Part shown: positions 1-5,833 of the stretch, piece by piece
Layout: every line of letters starts with the position of its first letter
Position numbering within the stretch: the first letter of the stretch is position 1
Source of the DNA: Candidatus Woesearchaeota archaeon
GTDB taxonomy: Archaea > Nanobdellota > Nanobdellia > Woesearchaeales > JAHWHD01
NCBI GenBank assembly: GCA_019323525.1
Contig: JAHWHD010000039.1
Location: forward strand, 1-6,566
Direction of reading: 5' to 3'
Length of the DNA: 6,566 nucleotides
The notes under the pieces: generated by a model
What the model was told of the DNA's origin: nothing
The model's input: only the letters and a program-made list of their open reading frames with translations
Databases searched by the model: none
Translations under genes and position numbers: made by a program

Positions 1-368
1 CTACTTTGACAGACCTTCAGGACTCTTACTGGTTCTACAAGAACGAAGGTAAAGATAAATGGCTAAGACAGATGCTCCAGCCGATAGAGAACGCTGTTAA
101 ACACCTCCCAAAAGTATGGGTCCTTGACACAACTGTAGACTCTGTCTGCCACGGTGCAAAATTAAATGTCCCAGGCATTGCATCAGTTGAGTCAGATATC
201 CAAATAGAAGAACCTGTAGCAATAATGACTCTTAAAGAGGAACTAGTGGCAATCGGCACAGCAAAGATAATCTCTAAAGACATGGTTAAGCTAGAAAAAG
301 GTCTGGCTGTAACAACCGATAAGGTGTTCATGGAAAGAGGCACTTACCCTAGGGTTGAAAAGAAGTAA
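1..368 (+). CDS. cbf5: Cbf5/dyskerin-type tRNA/rRNA pseudouridine synthase, C-terminal part with PUA domain (5' truncated by window)
   Basis: Cbf5 is the catalytic subunit of archaeal H/ACA RNPs and converts uridine to pseudouridine in rRNA; it can also act on tRNA U55. Only about the last 121 residues are present. The reading frame is open to the window edge, and the TTG at position 6 is an internal Leu codon of a T-L-T-D-L-Q-D stretch, not a start. The end of the catalytic domain is seen in LTDLQDSYWFYKNEG and PIENAVKHLPKVWV. The PUA domain follows, with the family-typical DSVCHGAKLNVPGI and PVAIMTLKEELVAIGTAKI. The protein ends with VFMERGTYPRVEKK, as Cbf5 proteins do. The catalytic Asp lies upstream of the window and cannot be checked. 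The stop codon is TAA at 366-368. Family identity is clear from the motifs; the function is taken from the family. Confidence 0.93.
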   Translation, partial: TLTDLQDSYWFYKNEGKDKWLRQMLQPIENAVKHLPKVWVLDTTVDSVCHGAKLNVPGIASVESDIQIEEPVAIMTLKEELVAIGTAKIISKDMVKLEKGLAVTTDKVFMERGTYPRVEKK

Positions 369-383
369 GTTCCCTCAGGGGAC
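369..383 (+). other. Small hairpin just after the cbf5 stop
   Basis: GTTCCC (369-374) can pair with GGGGAC (378-383) around the loop TCA, giving six pairs including one G-T wobble. It begins immediately after the cbf5 stop. No T-run follows, so it is not a classical intrinsic terminator. It may protect the 3' end of the cbf5 mRNA, or it may be chance. Confidence 0.25.
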
Positions 384-420
384 ATTCCAAAGCAGAAACG
401 CCAGTTCCTGAAACCGCAAC

Positions 421-430
421 ATTTATATAT
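421..430 (+). promoter_or_regulatory. TATA box of the secreted-protein gene
   Basis: ATTTATATAT matches an archaeal TATA box. Transcription normally starts about 25-27 nt downstream of the box centre, here near 452. That would leave a 5' leader of about 45-50 nt before the ATG at 500, consistent with the Shine-Dalgarno site seen there. No strong BRE is evident in the upstream CCGCAAC. Confidence 0.6.
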
Positions 431-452
431 CAGTCTACATTTATCCACACCA

Positions 453-471
453 GCATACTATGATAGTATGC
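453..471. promoter_or_regulatory. Perfect 19-bp palindrome (8-bp arms, 3-bp spacer) at the predicted transcription start; candidate operator
   Basis: GCATACTATGATAGTATGC has arms GCATACTA and TAGTATGC separated by TGA. It begins at the position where transcription should start from the TATA box at 421-430 and ends 28 nt before the ATG at 500. A dimeric helix-turn-helix repressor bound here would block initiation. If transcribed, the same bases could form an 8-bp hairpin near the mRNA 5' end. The palindrome is seen directly; the regulatory role is inferred. Confidence 0.5.
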
Positions 472-499
472 GATTAGTTAAAAAAAGAAGGTGACGCTT

Positions 500-1165
500 A
501 TGAAAAAAATAGCAATATTTGTTGTGGTGTCTTTGATGCTGGCGACAGGTGCTTTTGCTTTGTGTACCGACACCGATAACAGCTACGGAGACATGTACCC
601 TAGCTTAGCCTATACTGGAACTTGCACAGACGACAACGGCGTGTATACAGATTTCTGTTACTTCAGCAATGGTGCCTGGGGAGTTTATGAGTACTATTGT
701 TCAGAACAAGGCACTTGCTTGGGATCAACATGGTATAACTGCGGACTAGTAGGAGAAAGCACTTGCACACAAACCAACTGCGGTGACACAGTACAGTATC
801 CACCTAGCACACCAACATATGATACAGTCACAGGAATAACAGGGATAGACGAATACCTAAACGTACAAGATGGATGCTTTTACGATCCAGTGTTTGGGGA
901 TTACTCCTATAGACTAGTGAAGTTCGGAATGCAGAAAGCAAAAGAACTTGGATATACAGGCGCAGAGTTAGGAACAATTGCATGGACCTTAGCTCAGTTT
1001 CCAGTTACTGACCCAGACCTTTGTTCAGCATCTGGCATAACAGGAGCTGTTGTCGGATCAAGCGCAGGAGCAGGATCTCTAGGTTCAGTTACAATCTTGC
1101 TACAGATTGCAACACTAGCAGGAGTTATTGTGCTTGCAGGAAGAGTTAGCAAGAAGAAGAAATAA
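500..1165 (+). CDS. Secreted Cys-rich surface protein with signal peptide and C-terminal membrane anchor (function unknown)
   Basis: A 221-residue protein starting at ATG 500. GGTGA at 490-494 is a Shine-Dalgarno site 5 nt upstream, so the in-frame GTG at 491 lies inside that site and is unlikely to be the start. Residues 1-20 (MKK, a hydrophobic stretch, then ATGAFA) are a signal peptide, probably cut before L21-C22; Leu before Cys argues against a lipobox. Residues 21-100 hold eight of the ten cysteines (C22, C42, C53, C67, C73, C81, C89, C94), in a pattern with CTDTD, GTCTDDNGVYTDFC, YEYYC and YNC. A PPSTPT linker follows near 101, then a domain with C126 and C175. Residues 180-196 are a Gly/Ser/Ala-rich spacer, 197-214 a membrane helix, and the tail is RVSKKKK, predicting an outside N-terminus and a cytoplasmic tail. 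Disulfides are likely but inferred. The Cys pattern resembles domains in DPANN surface proteins, from memory only. The gene appears monocistronic. Confidence 0.75.
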   Translation: MKKIAIFVVVSLMLATGAFALCTDTDNSYGDMYPSLAYTGTCTDDNGVYTDFCYFSNGAWGVYEYYCSEQGTCLGSTWYNCGLVGESTCTQTNCGDTVQYPPSTPTYDTVTGITGIDEYLNVQDGCFYDPVFGDYSYRLVKFGMQKAKELGYTGAELGTIAWTLAQFPVTDPDLCSASGITGAVVGSSAGAGSLGSVTILLQIATLAGVIVLAGRVSKKKK

Positions 1166-1200
1166 AACTTTATTTTTTTTATTCTTTTTCTTAATTTTTA
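1166..1200 (+). terminator. T-rich terminator after the secreted-protein gene
   Basis: Directly after the stop there are several T-runs, including eight T at 1173-1180 and five T at 1185-1189, then more T to 1199. Archaeal RNA polymerase terminates at oligo-T tracts without needing a hairpin. The tract lies between two convergent genes. On the - strand, the complement of the A-rich end of this gene (about 1151-1167) is also T-rich and could end DUF357 transcripts. Confidence 0.65.
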
Positions 1201-1204
1201 ATTC

Positions 1205-1480
1205 TTAATCAACAGTAAACAACTTGCTATCATGAACATCAAATATACCTAATCTAGCTGCACAATCCAGCCATCCATGTGCATAGTTCAGGCACGCAAA
1301 AGCATTCACATAATCATCTTTAGAAAAGAAATGTTTAGCGTCTGAGATATAGCGTTCGACCATATCGATTATGTCGCTTCTATCTATATCAGTGTTATTA
1401 CCTGATTGTTTAGCCATAACAAGTGCTTTAGAAGTAACAGAAAAATAATTCTCAATTTTCTCTTTAGTAATCTCTTTCAT
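1205..1480 (-). CDS. DUF357 family small helical protein
   Basis: A 91-residue protein (MKEITKEKIENYF...) recognised as DUF357, a small, mainly archaeal family of unknown function. Residues 42-52 (ERYISDAKHFF) and the C-terminal NYAHGWLDCAARLGIFDV (65-82) are the family's most typical segments. The protein appears soluble and all-helical. The ATG at 1480 is chosen because the family match begins there. The in-frame ATG at 1516 would add 12 unusual residues (MLRKRHNFYLFF) and overlap rpoK by 20 nt. No Shine-Dalgarno site is visible. It lies 16 nt after the rpoK stop, across a T-rich spacer, and may be a weakly read-through last gene of the operon or have its own transcript. The role is unknown; the family assignment is from motif memory. 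Confidence 0.82.
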   Translation of the reverse strand: MKEITKEKIENYFSVTSKALVMAKQSGNNTDIDRSDIIDMVERYISDAKHFFSKDDYVNAFACLNYAHGWLDCAARLGIFDVHDSKLFTVD

Positions 1481-1496
1481 AAAAAATAAATAAAAA
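1481..1496 (-). terminator. Oligo-T tract at the end of the main operon, between rpoK and DUF357
   Basis: Read on the - strand this is TTTTTATTTATTTTTT, starting directly after the rpoK stop. Such tracts terminate archaeal transcription. It probably ends many operon transcripts before the DUF357 gene. Because it also forms the whole leader of that gene, a read-through or alternative promoter is needed for its expression. Confidence 0.45.
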
Positions 1497-1727
1497 TTAT
1501 GCCTCTTCCTTAGCATAACCTTCTGCTTCAGGGAACGGCCTCTTGATAGTCAGCGGTATAACGCCAGCTTCGAACTCCTTTTTAGCTATCTCTAGCGGGT
1601 TATACTTAATCTCTTCAAGGTCTTTCTCATCAATCTTGACAAGAAATGGTGCACCCATTGCTATCTGCAAAGCCCTGCTACCTATCATCCTGGCTTTCTC
1701 GTACTTTGTATATTTTTCAGCTTCCAT
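1497..1727 (-). CDS. rpoK: DNA-directed RNA polymerase subunit K (Rpb6/omega homologue)
   Basis: A 76-residue protein. RpoK is the archaeal counterpart of eukaryotic Rpb6 and bacterial omega, a small subunit that clamps the largest RNA polymerase subunit and helps assembly. The two conserved blocks are present: YEKARMIGSRALQIAMGAP at residues 9-27 and PLEIAKKEFEAGVIPLTIKRP at 44-64. Residues 31-43 (KIDEKDLEEIKYN) link them and the tail EAEGYAKEEA is acidic; overall slightly longer than the shortest archaeal RpoK. ATG 1727 follows the rrp42 stop by 2 nt, and the Shine-Dalgarno GGAGG (complement of 1738-1742) lies within the end of rrp42, so translation is probably coupled. Its position at the tail of the exosome operon, where L37Ae and RpoP genes often sit in euryarchaea, is notable. 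Confidence 0.93.
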   Translation of the reverse strand: MEAEKYTKYEKARMIGSRALQIAMGAPFLVKIDEKDLEEIKYNPLEIAKKEFEAGVIPLTIKRPFPEAEGYAKEEA

Positions 1728-1729
1728 CT

Positions 1730-2503
1730 TTACAAAGCCTCCCTCAACATTTTGATTTTCTCACCAGCAACCTCTATCATGCTAGAGATATCATCAATTG
1801 ACAGCCCCTCTTCACCGCCTTTCTGCAATGCACAGACAGTGCCATCAGCCTTCATTGCAATAGTCAACCTACCATCGTATATCTGTTCCTCTTCTGTAAC
1901 AGGGTCAACTATGAAATACTGGCCGATCTTGTAGACTGTACACTCTAATGTATCTTCCACAACAGGCAACTTTTCTTTAGTCTTTGACTTCGGCACTATG
2001 ACTCCATCTTTGACTTCTGGAAACACAGTATCTCTAAGCGCAGCCAGTGTTGCTAACGCACACGCATCAAAAAGATTGCCTGCATCATTTATAGGGCATA
2101 TGTCTATGACTACAACCCAGCACTTCTCGCCTGGAGTGATACATAGCTTTTTCATGTCAATAGCATGACTCTCTCTTATACCTCTATCAACTACCCTGGC
2201 CAGTTCAATTGACTGTATCCCTGGCGGGCCAGGCTCAAACTCTGGGTTTGACATTGGAAGCAGTTCAACACCCACCATCAAAGCTCCCTGGTCAGCTGTG
2301 TCAGGGTAAGGAACTCCAAGCTCAAGCTTGATACCTGCTAAAACCTCGGTCTCTCCTATCTTGACACGTGCTGAACCTTCAGCATTGCCGGCAGCTCCGT
2401 ATTCAACTAGAACAGGCTGCCTGTACTCGTCAAGCTTCCTGCCGTCTAGCCTGATACCTTTCTGTAATAGTCTTAAAGTATAATCCTTGATTCCTTTATT
2501 CAT
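1730..2503 (-). CDS. rrp42: Exosome complex component Rrp42 (non-catalytic RNase PH-like subunit)
   Basis: A 257-residue protein of usual length. In archaea three Rrp41-Rrp42 dimers form the hexameric ring of the 3'-5' RNA-degrading exosome; Rrp42 has the RNase PH fold but lacks the catalytic centre and helps bind RNA. Family marks are IRLDGRKLDEYR (17-28), GSARVKIGETEVLAGIK (43-59), PGPPGIQSIELARVVDRGIR (91-110) and DPVTEEEQIYDGRLTIA (200-216). The ATG at 2503 overlaps the end of rrp41 in an ATGAATAA arrangement of 8 nt, and the Shine-Dalgarno AGGTG (complement of 2511-2515) is inside rrp41. This indicates translational coupling, which would help equal production of the two ring subunits. 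Confidence 0.96.
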   Translation of the reverse strand: MNKGIKDYTLRLLQKGIRLDGRKLDEYRQPVLVEYGAAGNAEGSARVKIGETEVLAGIKLELGVPYPDTADQGALMVGVELLPMSNPEFEPGPPGIQSIELARVVDRGIRESHAIDMKKLCITPGEKCWVVVIDICPINDAGNLFDACALATLAALRDTVFPEVKDGVIVPKSKTKEKLPVVEDTLECTVYKIGQYFIVDPVTEEEQIYDGRLTIAMKADGTVCALQKGGEEGLSIDDISSMIEVAGEKIKMLREAL

Positions 2504-3212
2504 CTTCTACCACCTTCTGTGATTCATACTTGGCTTTCAACGCTTCTTTCTGCGCTTCTGAGATTGTTGTGCACGCCCTTTTCGCAAGCTCAAGACATTG
2601 CCTAAGCTCTTCCTTTGATATCTTTCCATCAAGTTGTAAAAGCGTGAACTTGTCGGATCCCGGAAGATAAGCAGTAGCTATATCGACCGCACCTTCCTCA
2701 TAATCCTCCTCGTCCTTTGTAAGGTCTACTACCAGCTTGTCACCGACTTTACCTACAGCAACTGAACTGACAAGCTCTTTCATTGGAATTCCAGCGTCTG
2801 CTAACGCCATTGACGCTGCTACAATCCCTGCACACCTTGTACCTGAATCAGTCTGTGGAAACTCTATAAATACATCAACAACAGCATTAGGAAACTCTGC
2901 AAGGTCTATCACTGGAAGTATGGCCTTCTCTATAACCATTGAAAGTTCCTTGCTCCTTCTGCCGCCGCCAGGACGTACACGTTCACCGCAGCTGAACGGC
3001 ATCATATTATAATGGCATCTAAGCACGCCTTTCTCAGGGTTTTGCAAGAACCTTGGATACATGCTCCTTGGACCATAGACAGCTGCTAACGCAATCGTCT
3101 TTCCCATCTTGAACATTGCCGAGCCTATCGCTCTGCTTATCACGCCTACCTTTGCCTCTATAGGCCTGAACTCTTCAAATTTTCTTCCGTCAAATCTTTT
3201 AGTATAAGCCAT
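2496..3212 (-). CDS. rrp41: Exosome complex component Rrp41 (catalytic RNase PH-like subunit)
   Basis: A 238-residue protein of usual length. Rrp41 carries the phosphorolytic active site of the archaeal exosome: it shortens RNA from the 3' end using inorganic phosphate, and can run in reverse to add tails. The N-terminal FDGRKFEEFRPIEAKVG is typical. The adjacent arginines R85-R86 in RPGGGRRSKELS match the phosphate/RNA-binding pair, and TDSGTRCAGI (121-130) is the conserved TD(G/S)GTR block. D177 in GAVDIATAYLP aligns with the catalytic Asp of the GEADMP motif of other Rrp41 proteins, although the loop before it (DLTKDEEDYEEG) seems about two residues longer. The start is 2 nt after the rrp4 stop with the Shine-Dalgarno AGGTGA (complement of 3219-3224) 6 nt upstream. 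Confidence 0.96.
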   Translation of the reverse strand: MAYTKRFDGRKFEEFRPIEAKVGVISRAIGSAMFKMGKTIALAAVYGPRSMYPRFLQNPEKGVLRCHYNMMPFSCGERVRPGGGRRSKELSMVIEKAILPVIDLAEFPNAVVDVFIEFPQTDSGTRCAGIVAASMALADAGIPMKELVSSVAVGKVGDKLVVDLTKDEEDYEEGAVDIATAYLPGSDKFTLLQLDGKISKEELRQCLELAKRACTTISEAQKEALKAKYESQKVVEDE

Positions 3213-3214
3213 GA

Positions 3215-3904
3215 TTATTCACCTTTGTTCTCTAAAAAAGCTTTAATTACATCAGTCAAGCCTGACACATGCGCTTCTGCCTCAATCTTCCTGATTGTCT
3301 TAATGGCAAGAAGCTCTTTCACAGGATCATCTCCTTGTATCCAGACAAGCCCGTTCTGGCCCACAACAATCCTACAGCCAGTAGCATCCTTAATCATAGA
3401 TACCATGCTGCCTTTCTTTCCGATAATCCTTGGAACCTTATGCGGCGAAACCTCTATAACCCTTCCGCCTGCCAGCTTTCTTAAGCCTGGACCTTTCATT
3501 GTCAGGTCTATCAACTTCTGCGATGTAACATTGGTTATCTTCGCAACAACATAATCGCCAAAGTCATAGTACTTTCTAAGGTCTGCGCCTTTAGCTATGA
3601 ACTCTGATGTCGCGTCTTTTAACGACAACATTGCAGAGTACGCAGAATTTGTCTCAATTCTCCAGCCGCTAAAAAGCACGTCAACCACTTTACCAATGAT
3701 TGTATCTCCTTTCTTAGGAGTGTACTTGCCTGATAACGGTATCAGTTTAATCGCTCTTCCCTCTACACTTACTAGTCCTAGTTTAGAAGCAAGAACCTTG
3801 TCACCTAAACGATAAGTGTTAACACCTGGTATGTAATCCATACCATCTGCTAAAACCTCGCCAGGAACAACAACACTTTTCTCTTTTGCTATTAAATTTC
3901 CCAT
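3215..3904 (-). CDS. rrp4: Exosome complex RNA-binding cap protein Rrp4
   Basis: A 229-residue protein. Rrp4 forms part of the trimeric cap on the exosome ring and feeds RNA into the central channel. Its three domains are visible: an N-terminal domain with VVVPGEVLADGMDYIPGVNTY (roughly 11-31), an S1 domain from GDTIIGKVVDVLFSGWRIE (66-84) to about 139, and a KH domain at about 146-210 with the GxxG-type loop IIGKKGSM (160-167). All key family motifs look intact. ATG 3904 is preceded by AGGTGA (complement of 3912-3917), whose TGA is the sbds stop codon, so initiation is probably coupled to sbds termination. Csl4 and DnaG, the other archaeal cap proteins, are not in this window. Confidence 0.96.
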   Translation of the reverse strand: MGNLIAKEKSVVVPGEVLADGMDYIPGVNTYRLGDKVLASKLGLVSVEGRAIKLIPLSGKYTPKKGDTIIGKVVDVLFSGWRIETNSAYSAMLSLKDATSEFIAKGADLRKYYDFGDYVVAKITNVTSQKLIDLTMKGPGLRKLAGGRVIEVSPHKVPRIIGKKGSMVSMIKDATGCRIVVGQNGLVWIQGDDPVKELLAIKTIRKIEAEAHVSGLTDVIKAFLENKGE

Positions 3905-3911
3905 TTTTATT

Positions 3912-4631
3912 TCACCTACTATCTAAAATCTTAGTTTCAACCTCTCCATGAGTTAACGAGTTTAATTTGTCAAAAAACTCCTCCTGCATACCAGCAGGAA
4001 TCTCAACAACAGCTCTCCAAGAACCATCATTTCGCCATTCATCCTTAAGCAGTTTACCGAAACTCTTTACTGCAGGGTAGGCTTTTCCGGCATATTCTGA
4101 GCCAAGTATTACCTCAATCTCTTTCACCTCAAACTTAATAGGAAGAATAGGCCTTAACTTCTTAAGTATCTCCTGAACCTGTTTTTCATCAGAAACAAAC
4201 TCATCAATCTTGACCTTTGCCTCTTCAAAAGCGTTCTCCAGTCTTTGCAAAGGATGCGGAAGATGCGTCTTTGGATCAACTCCGTTCCTTCTTATGATTT
4301 CAATGATACGTTTACGTTTTGCATCCCGAACCTTCTGCCTGTACTCAGCAGTCAACTGTATCTCTCCATTCTGGATTATCTGCTCAGCAACCTGCTTGAC
4401 ATCTGTAGTACCAAAAACCTGCTCCATCCGTTCTTCAGAAGCAAGAAGACCTTTCTTTGCATCAGCAAAGATTTTTTCAGCTTTTAAAACGTCCTTGATG
4501 GAAACATCCTTTCCCTGTTTGTAAGCAATCGCCATATCGGGATCTACATCTACCTCAAAATTATCCCCTGCCTTCTTAAGCCTTGCAAGGTTAAGATGTA
4601 TCCTTTCCTTATCATAAGTTATCTTTGGCAT
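3912..4631 (-). CDS. sbds: SBDS-family ribosome maturation protein (Sdo1 homologue)
   Basis: A 239-residue protein matching archaeal SBDS from end to end. In eukaryotes SBDS/Sdo1 works with the EFL1 GTPase to release the anti-association factor eIF6 from the large ribosomal subunit; in archaea an analogous role with aIF6 and EF-2 is plausible. The N-terminal FYSH domain (1-90) has LNLARLKKAGDNFEVDVDPD and VFGTTDVKQVAEQII. The helical middle domain has EIQLTAEYRQKVRDAKRKRI (90-109) and NGVDPKTHLPHPLQRLENA (116-134). The C-terminal ferredoxin-like domain has RPILPIKFEVKEIEV (160-174), EYAGKAYPAV and GSWRAVVEIPAGMQEEFFDK, and ends with LTHGEVETKIL. The start lies one base after the psmA stop; a weak AGGT (complement of 4639-4642) inside psmA is the likely Shine-Dalgarno site. 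Confidence 0.97.
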   Translation of the reverse strand: MPKITYDKERIHLNLARLKKAGDNFEVDVDPDMAIAYKQGKDVSIKDVLKAEKIFADAKKGLLASEERMEQVFGTTDVKQVAEQIIQNGEIQLTAEYRQKVRDAKRKRIIEIIRRNGVDPKTHLPHPLQRLENAFEEAKVKIDEFVSDEKQVQEILKKLRPILPIKFEVKEIEVILGSEYAGKAYPAVKSFGKLLKDEWRNDGSWRAVVEIPAGMQEEFFDKLNSLTHGEVETKILDSR

Positions 4632-4632
4632 T

Positions 4633-5367
4633 TTACTTACCTTTTTTGACCTCTTTCAACACTTTGTCAAGCTTGTCCCTTGTAACTTTCTTGAAATCTC
4701 CGCCTGACTTGATATAAGCACAGTCAAGCCTGTCTGCTGAAAGGTCCTTTCCTATAAATTTGTACAAAGCCTTGACACCCAGCCTTATACCTTCATCTAC
4801 AGTCATACCTTCTTTATAGTCCTTGTGCAGGAACTCTCCAACCTCTACCTCTCCTTCACCTATCGCTGTTGCAAGGTACTGGAAAAATATACCTGAAGGC
4901 TCTGTCACAAATAGTTTTGGGCCGTCTTCATCCATTCCAGCTATTAAGAGTGATACCCCAAAAGGCCTTAGACCTCCTGACTGTGTGCATATTTGTTTTA
5001 GGTCGCATATGTCTTTTACAATAGTTAACGTGTCTATAGGAGTATCGTACGTTACTTTGTGCTGCTGAGCTTTTACCTGCGACCTCTCTACAAGCACACG
5101 TCCATCGCTAAGACTTCCTGAGACTGTTGCTCCGATATGGTCATCAATCTGCATAATCTTCTCAACAGATTTTAAGACAATAAGATTATCCACAATCCTT
5201 CTATCTACAACAATAACAATGCCATCTTTACATACCATGCCAAGAGCTGTATTGCCCAGCTTCACCATCTTCCTGGCATATTCTACCTGTAATAACCTTC
5301 CATCAGGGCTGAACATAGTGATTGCCCTGTCATATCCCATCATTTGATTTGTCATTGGTTCTACCAT
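4633..5367 (-). CDS. psmA: 20S proteasome alpha subunit
   Basis: A 244-residue subunit of the outer rings of the archaeal 20S proteasome. These rings gate substrate entry and dock the ATPase PAN or Cdc48. The N-terminal gate motif MGYDRAITMFSPDGRLLQVEY starts at residue 10, including the YDR triplet (12-14). K70 in SVEKIMQID matches the pocket lysine used by the HbYX tails of activators. RPFGVSLLIAG (134-144) is the strong family signature. The ATG at 5367 is chosen because GGGGTG (complement of 5374-5379) is a Shine-Dalgarno site 6 nt upstream; the in-frame GTG at 5376 is part of that site and would add only three residues (MYK). The start is 1 nt past the pop5 stop. The proteolytic beta subunit gene is not in the window. 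The protein lacks the N-terminal Thr active site, as expected for alpha. Confidence 0.96.
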   Translation of the reverse strand: MVEPMTNQMMGYDRAITMFSPDGRLLQVEYARKMVKLGNTALGMVCKDGIVIVVDRRIVDNLIVLKSVEKIMQIDDHIGATVSGSLSDGRVLVERSQVKAQQHKVTYDTPIDTLTIVKDICDLKQICTQSGGLRPFGVSLLIAGMDEDGPKLFVTEPSGIFFQYLATAIGEGEVEVGEFLHKDYKEGMTVDEGIRLGVKALYKFIGKDLSADRLDCAYIKSGGDFKKVTRDKLDKVLKEVKKGK

Positions 5368-5368
5368 T

Positions 5369-5791
5369 TTATACACCCCATTTTGATTCTGCTTTTTTCA
5401 GTATACCTGATACACCCACACTCTTCACAATAACTTCAACACCATTAATATCTTTTACCATTGTGAGGCTGGCTTTTACATGATCAACCATGTCATGATT
5501 AAGCCTGATGATTCCTCTATTAGCTTTCCATTTATCTGGCAAGAACGCTATACCGGCCTTTGCCATTCCCAACTCTCCTAAAAACCTGCTGAACTCTTTC
5601 CTAACCGCAGTCACCACATCAGCAAAGTCGAATTTGGTTTTTGAAACAATTTCAAAGACTAAATACCGCTTCTTTTCTTTCAAAGAAGGCTTTAATGGTT
5701 TCATTTTTGCTTTTATCATTTTAAAACAGTTTTTATCAACTGAGAAAATGCGTTTTAACACCCCATTCTCTCTTTCTCTCTCTAGTGCCAT
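5369..5791 (-). CDS. rnp2: Ribonuclease P protein component 2 (Pop5/Rnp2); start uncertain
   Basis: Pop5 is a protein subunit of archaeal RNase P, which removes the 5' leader of pre-tRNAs; with Rpp30 it supports the catalytic RNA core. The family match begins at MKPLKPSLKEKKRYLVFEI and continues with FSRFLGELGMAKAGIAFLPD, NRGIIRLNHDMVDHVKASL and a C-terminal VKSVGVSGILKKAESKW. The longest frame (140 residues) begins at ATG 5791, but the first 24-29 residues (MALERERENGVLKRIFSVDK...) do not look like the family. Internal ATGs at 5719 and 5704 would give 116 and 111 residues, close to the usual length. None of the three has a Shine-Dalgarno site, so the start is open; I list the longest frame. 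It is the first gene of the operon and its stop is 1 nt before psmA. Confidence 0.88.
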   Translation of the reverse strand: MALERERENGVLKRIFSVDKNCFKMIKAKMKPLKPSLKEKKRYLVFEIVSKTKFDFADVVTAVRKEFSRFLGELGMAKAGIAFLPDKWKANRGIIRLNHDMVDHVKASLTMVKDINGVEVIVKSVGVSGILKKAESKWGV

Positions 5792-5805
5792 GAAAGGACA
5801 GGTTG

Positions 5806-5813
5806 TTTATAAA
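5806..5813 (-). promoter_or_regulatory. Candidate TATA box of the pop5-rpoK operon
   Basis: TTTATAAA is self-complementary and fits an archaeal TATA box. Read on the - strand it predicts a transcription start near 5783, which lies a few bases inside the longest pop5 frame and would favour one of the internal starts. The alternative is the nearly symmetrical box at 5834-5844, which on this strand predicts a start near 5812 and would allow ATG 5791. Confidence 0.45.
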
Positions 5814-5833
5814 GGTTATGTTTAAGATAGCAA

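Noticed and set aside
35..343. - strand frame opposite the cbf5 end
   Set aside because: The + strand matches Cbf5 and its PUA domain closely, so this is a shadow frame.
369..421. Possible H/ACA guide RNA after cbf5 (hairpin-forming bases and an ACA at 419-421)
   Set aside because: Stems are only 3-6 pairs, no clear pseudouridylation pocket or K-turn is seen, and the ACA lies at the edge of the TATA box.
460..477. A five-codon ORF (ATG ATA GTA TGC GAT TAG) starting inside the palindrome
   Set aside because: It has no Shine-Dalgarno site and overlaps the symmetry element, which explains the bases better. A leader peptide cannot be supported.
3225..3554. + strand frames opposite rrp4, rrp41, rrp42, sbds and psmA
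   Set aside because: They lie fully opposite genes with unmistakable family motifs, have no start signals, and show Ser/Pro/Thr-rich shadow composition.
5501..5515. C-box-like TGATGAT within pop5, considered for a C/D guide RNA
   Set aside because: It lacks the leading purine, no matching D box or C'/D' pair was seen at suitable distance, and it lies inside conserved Pop5 coding sequence.
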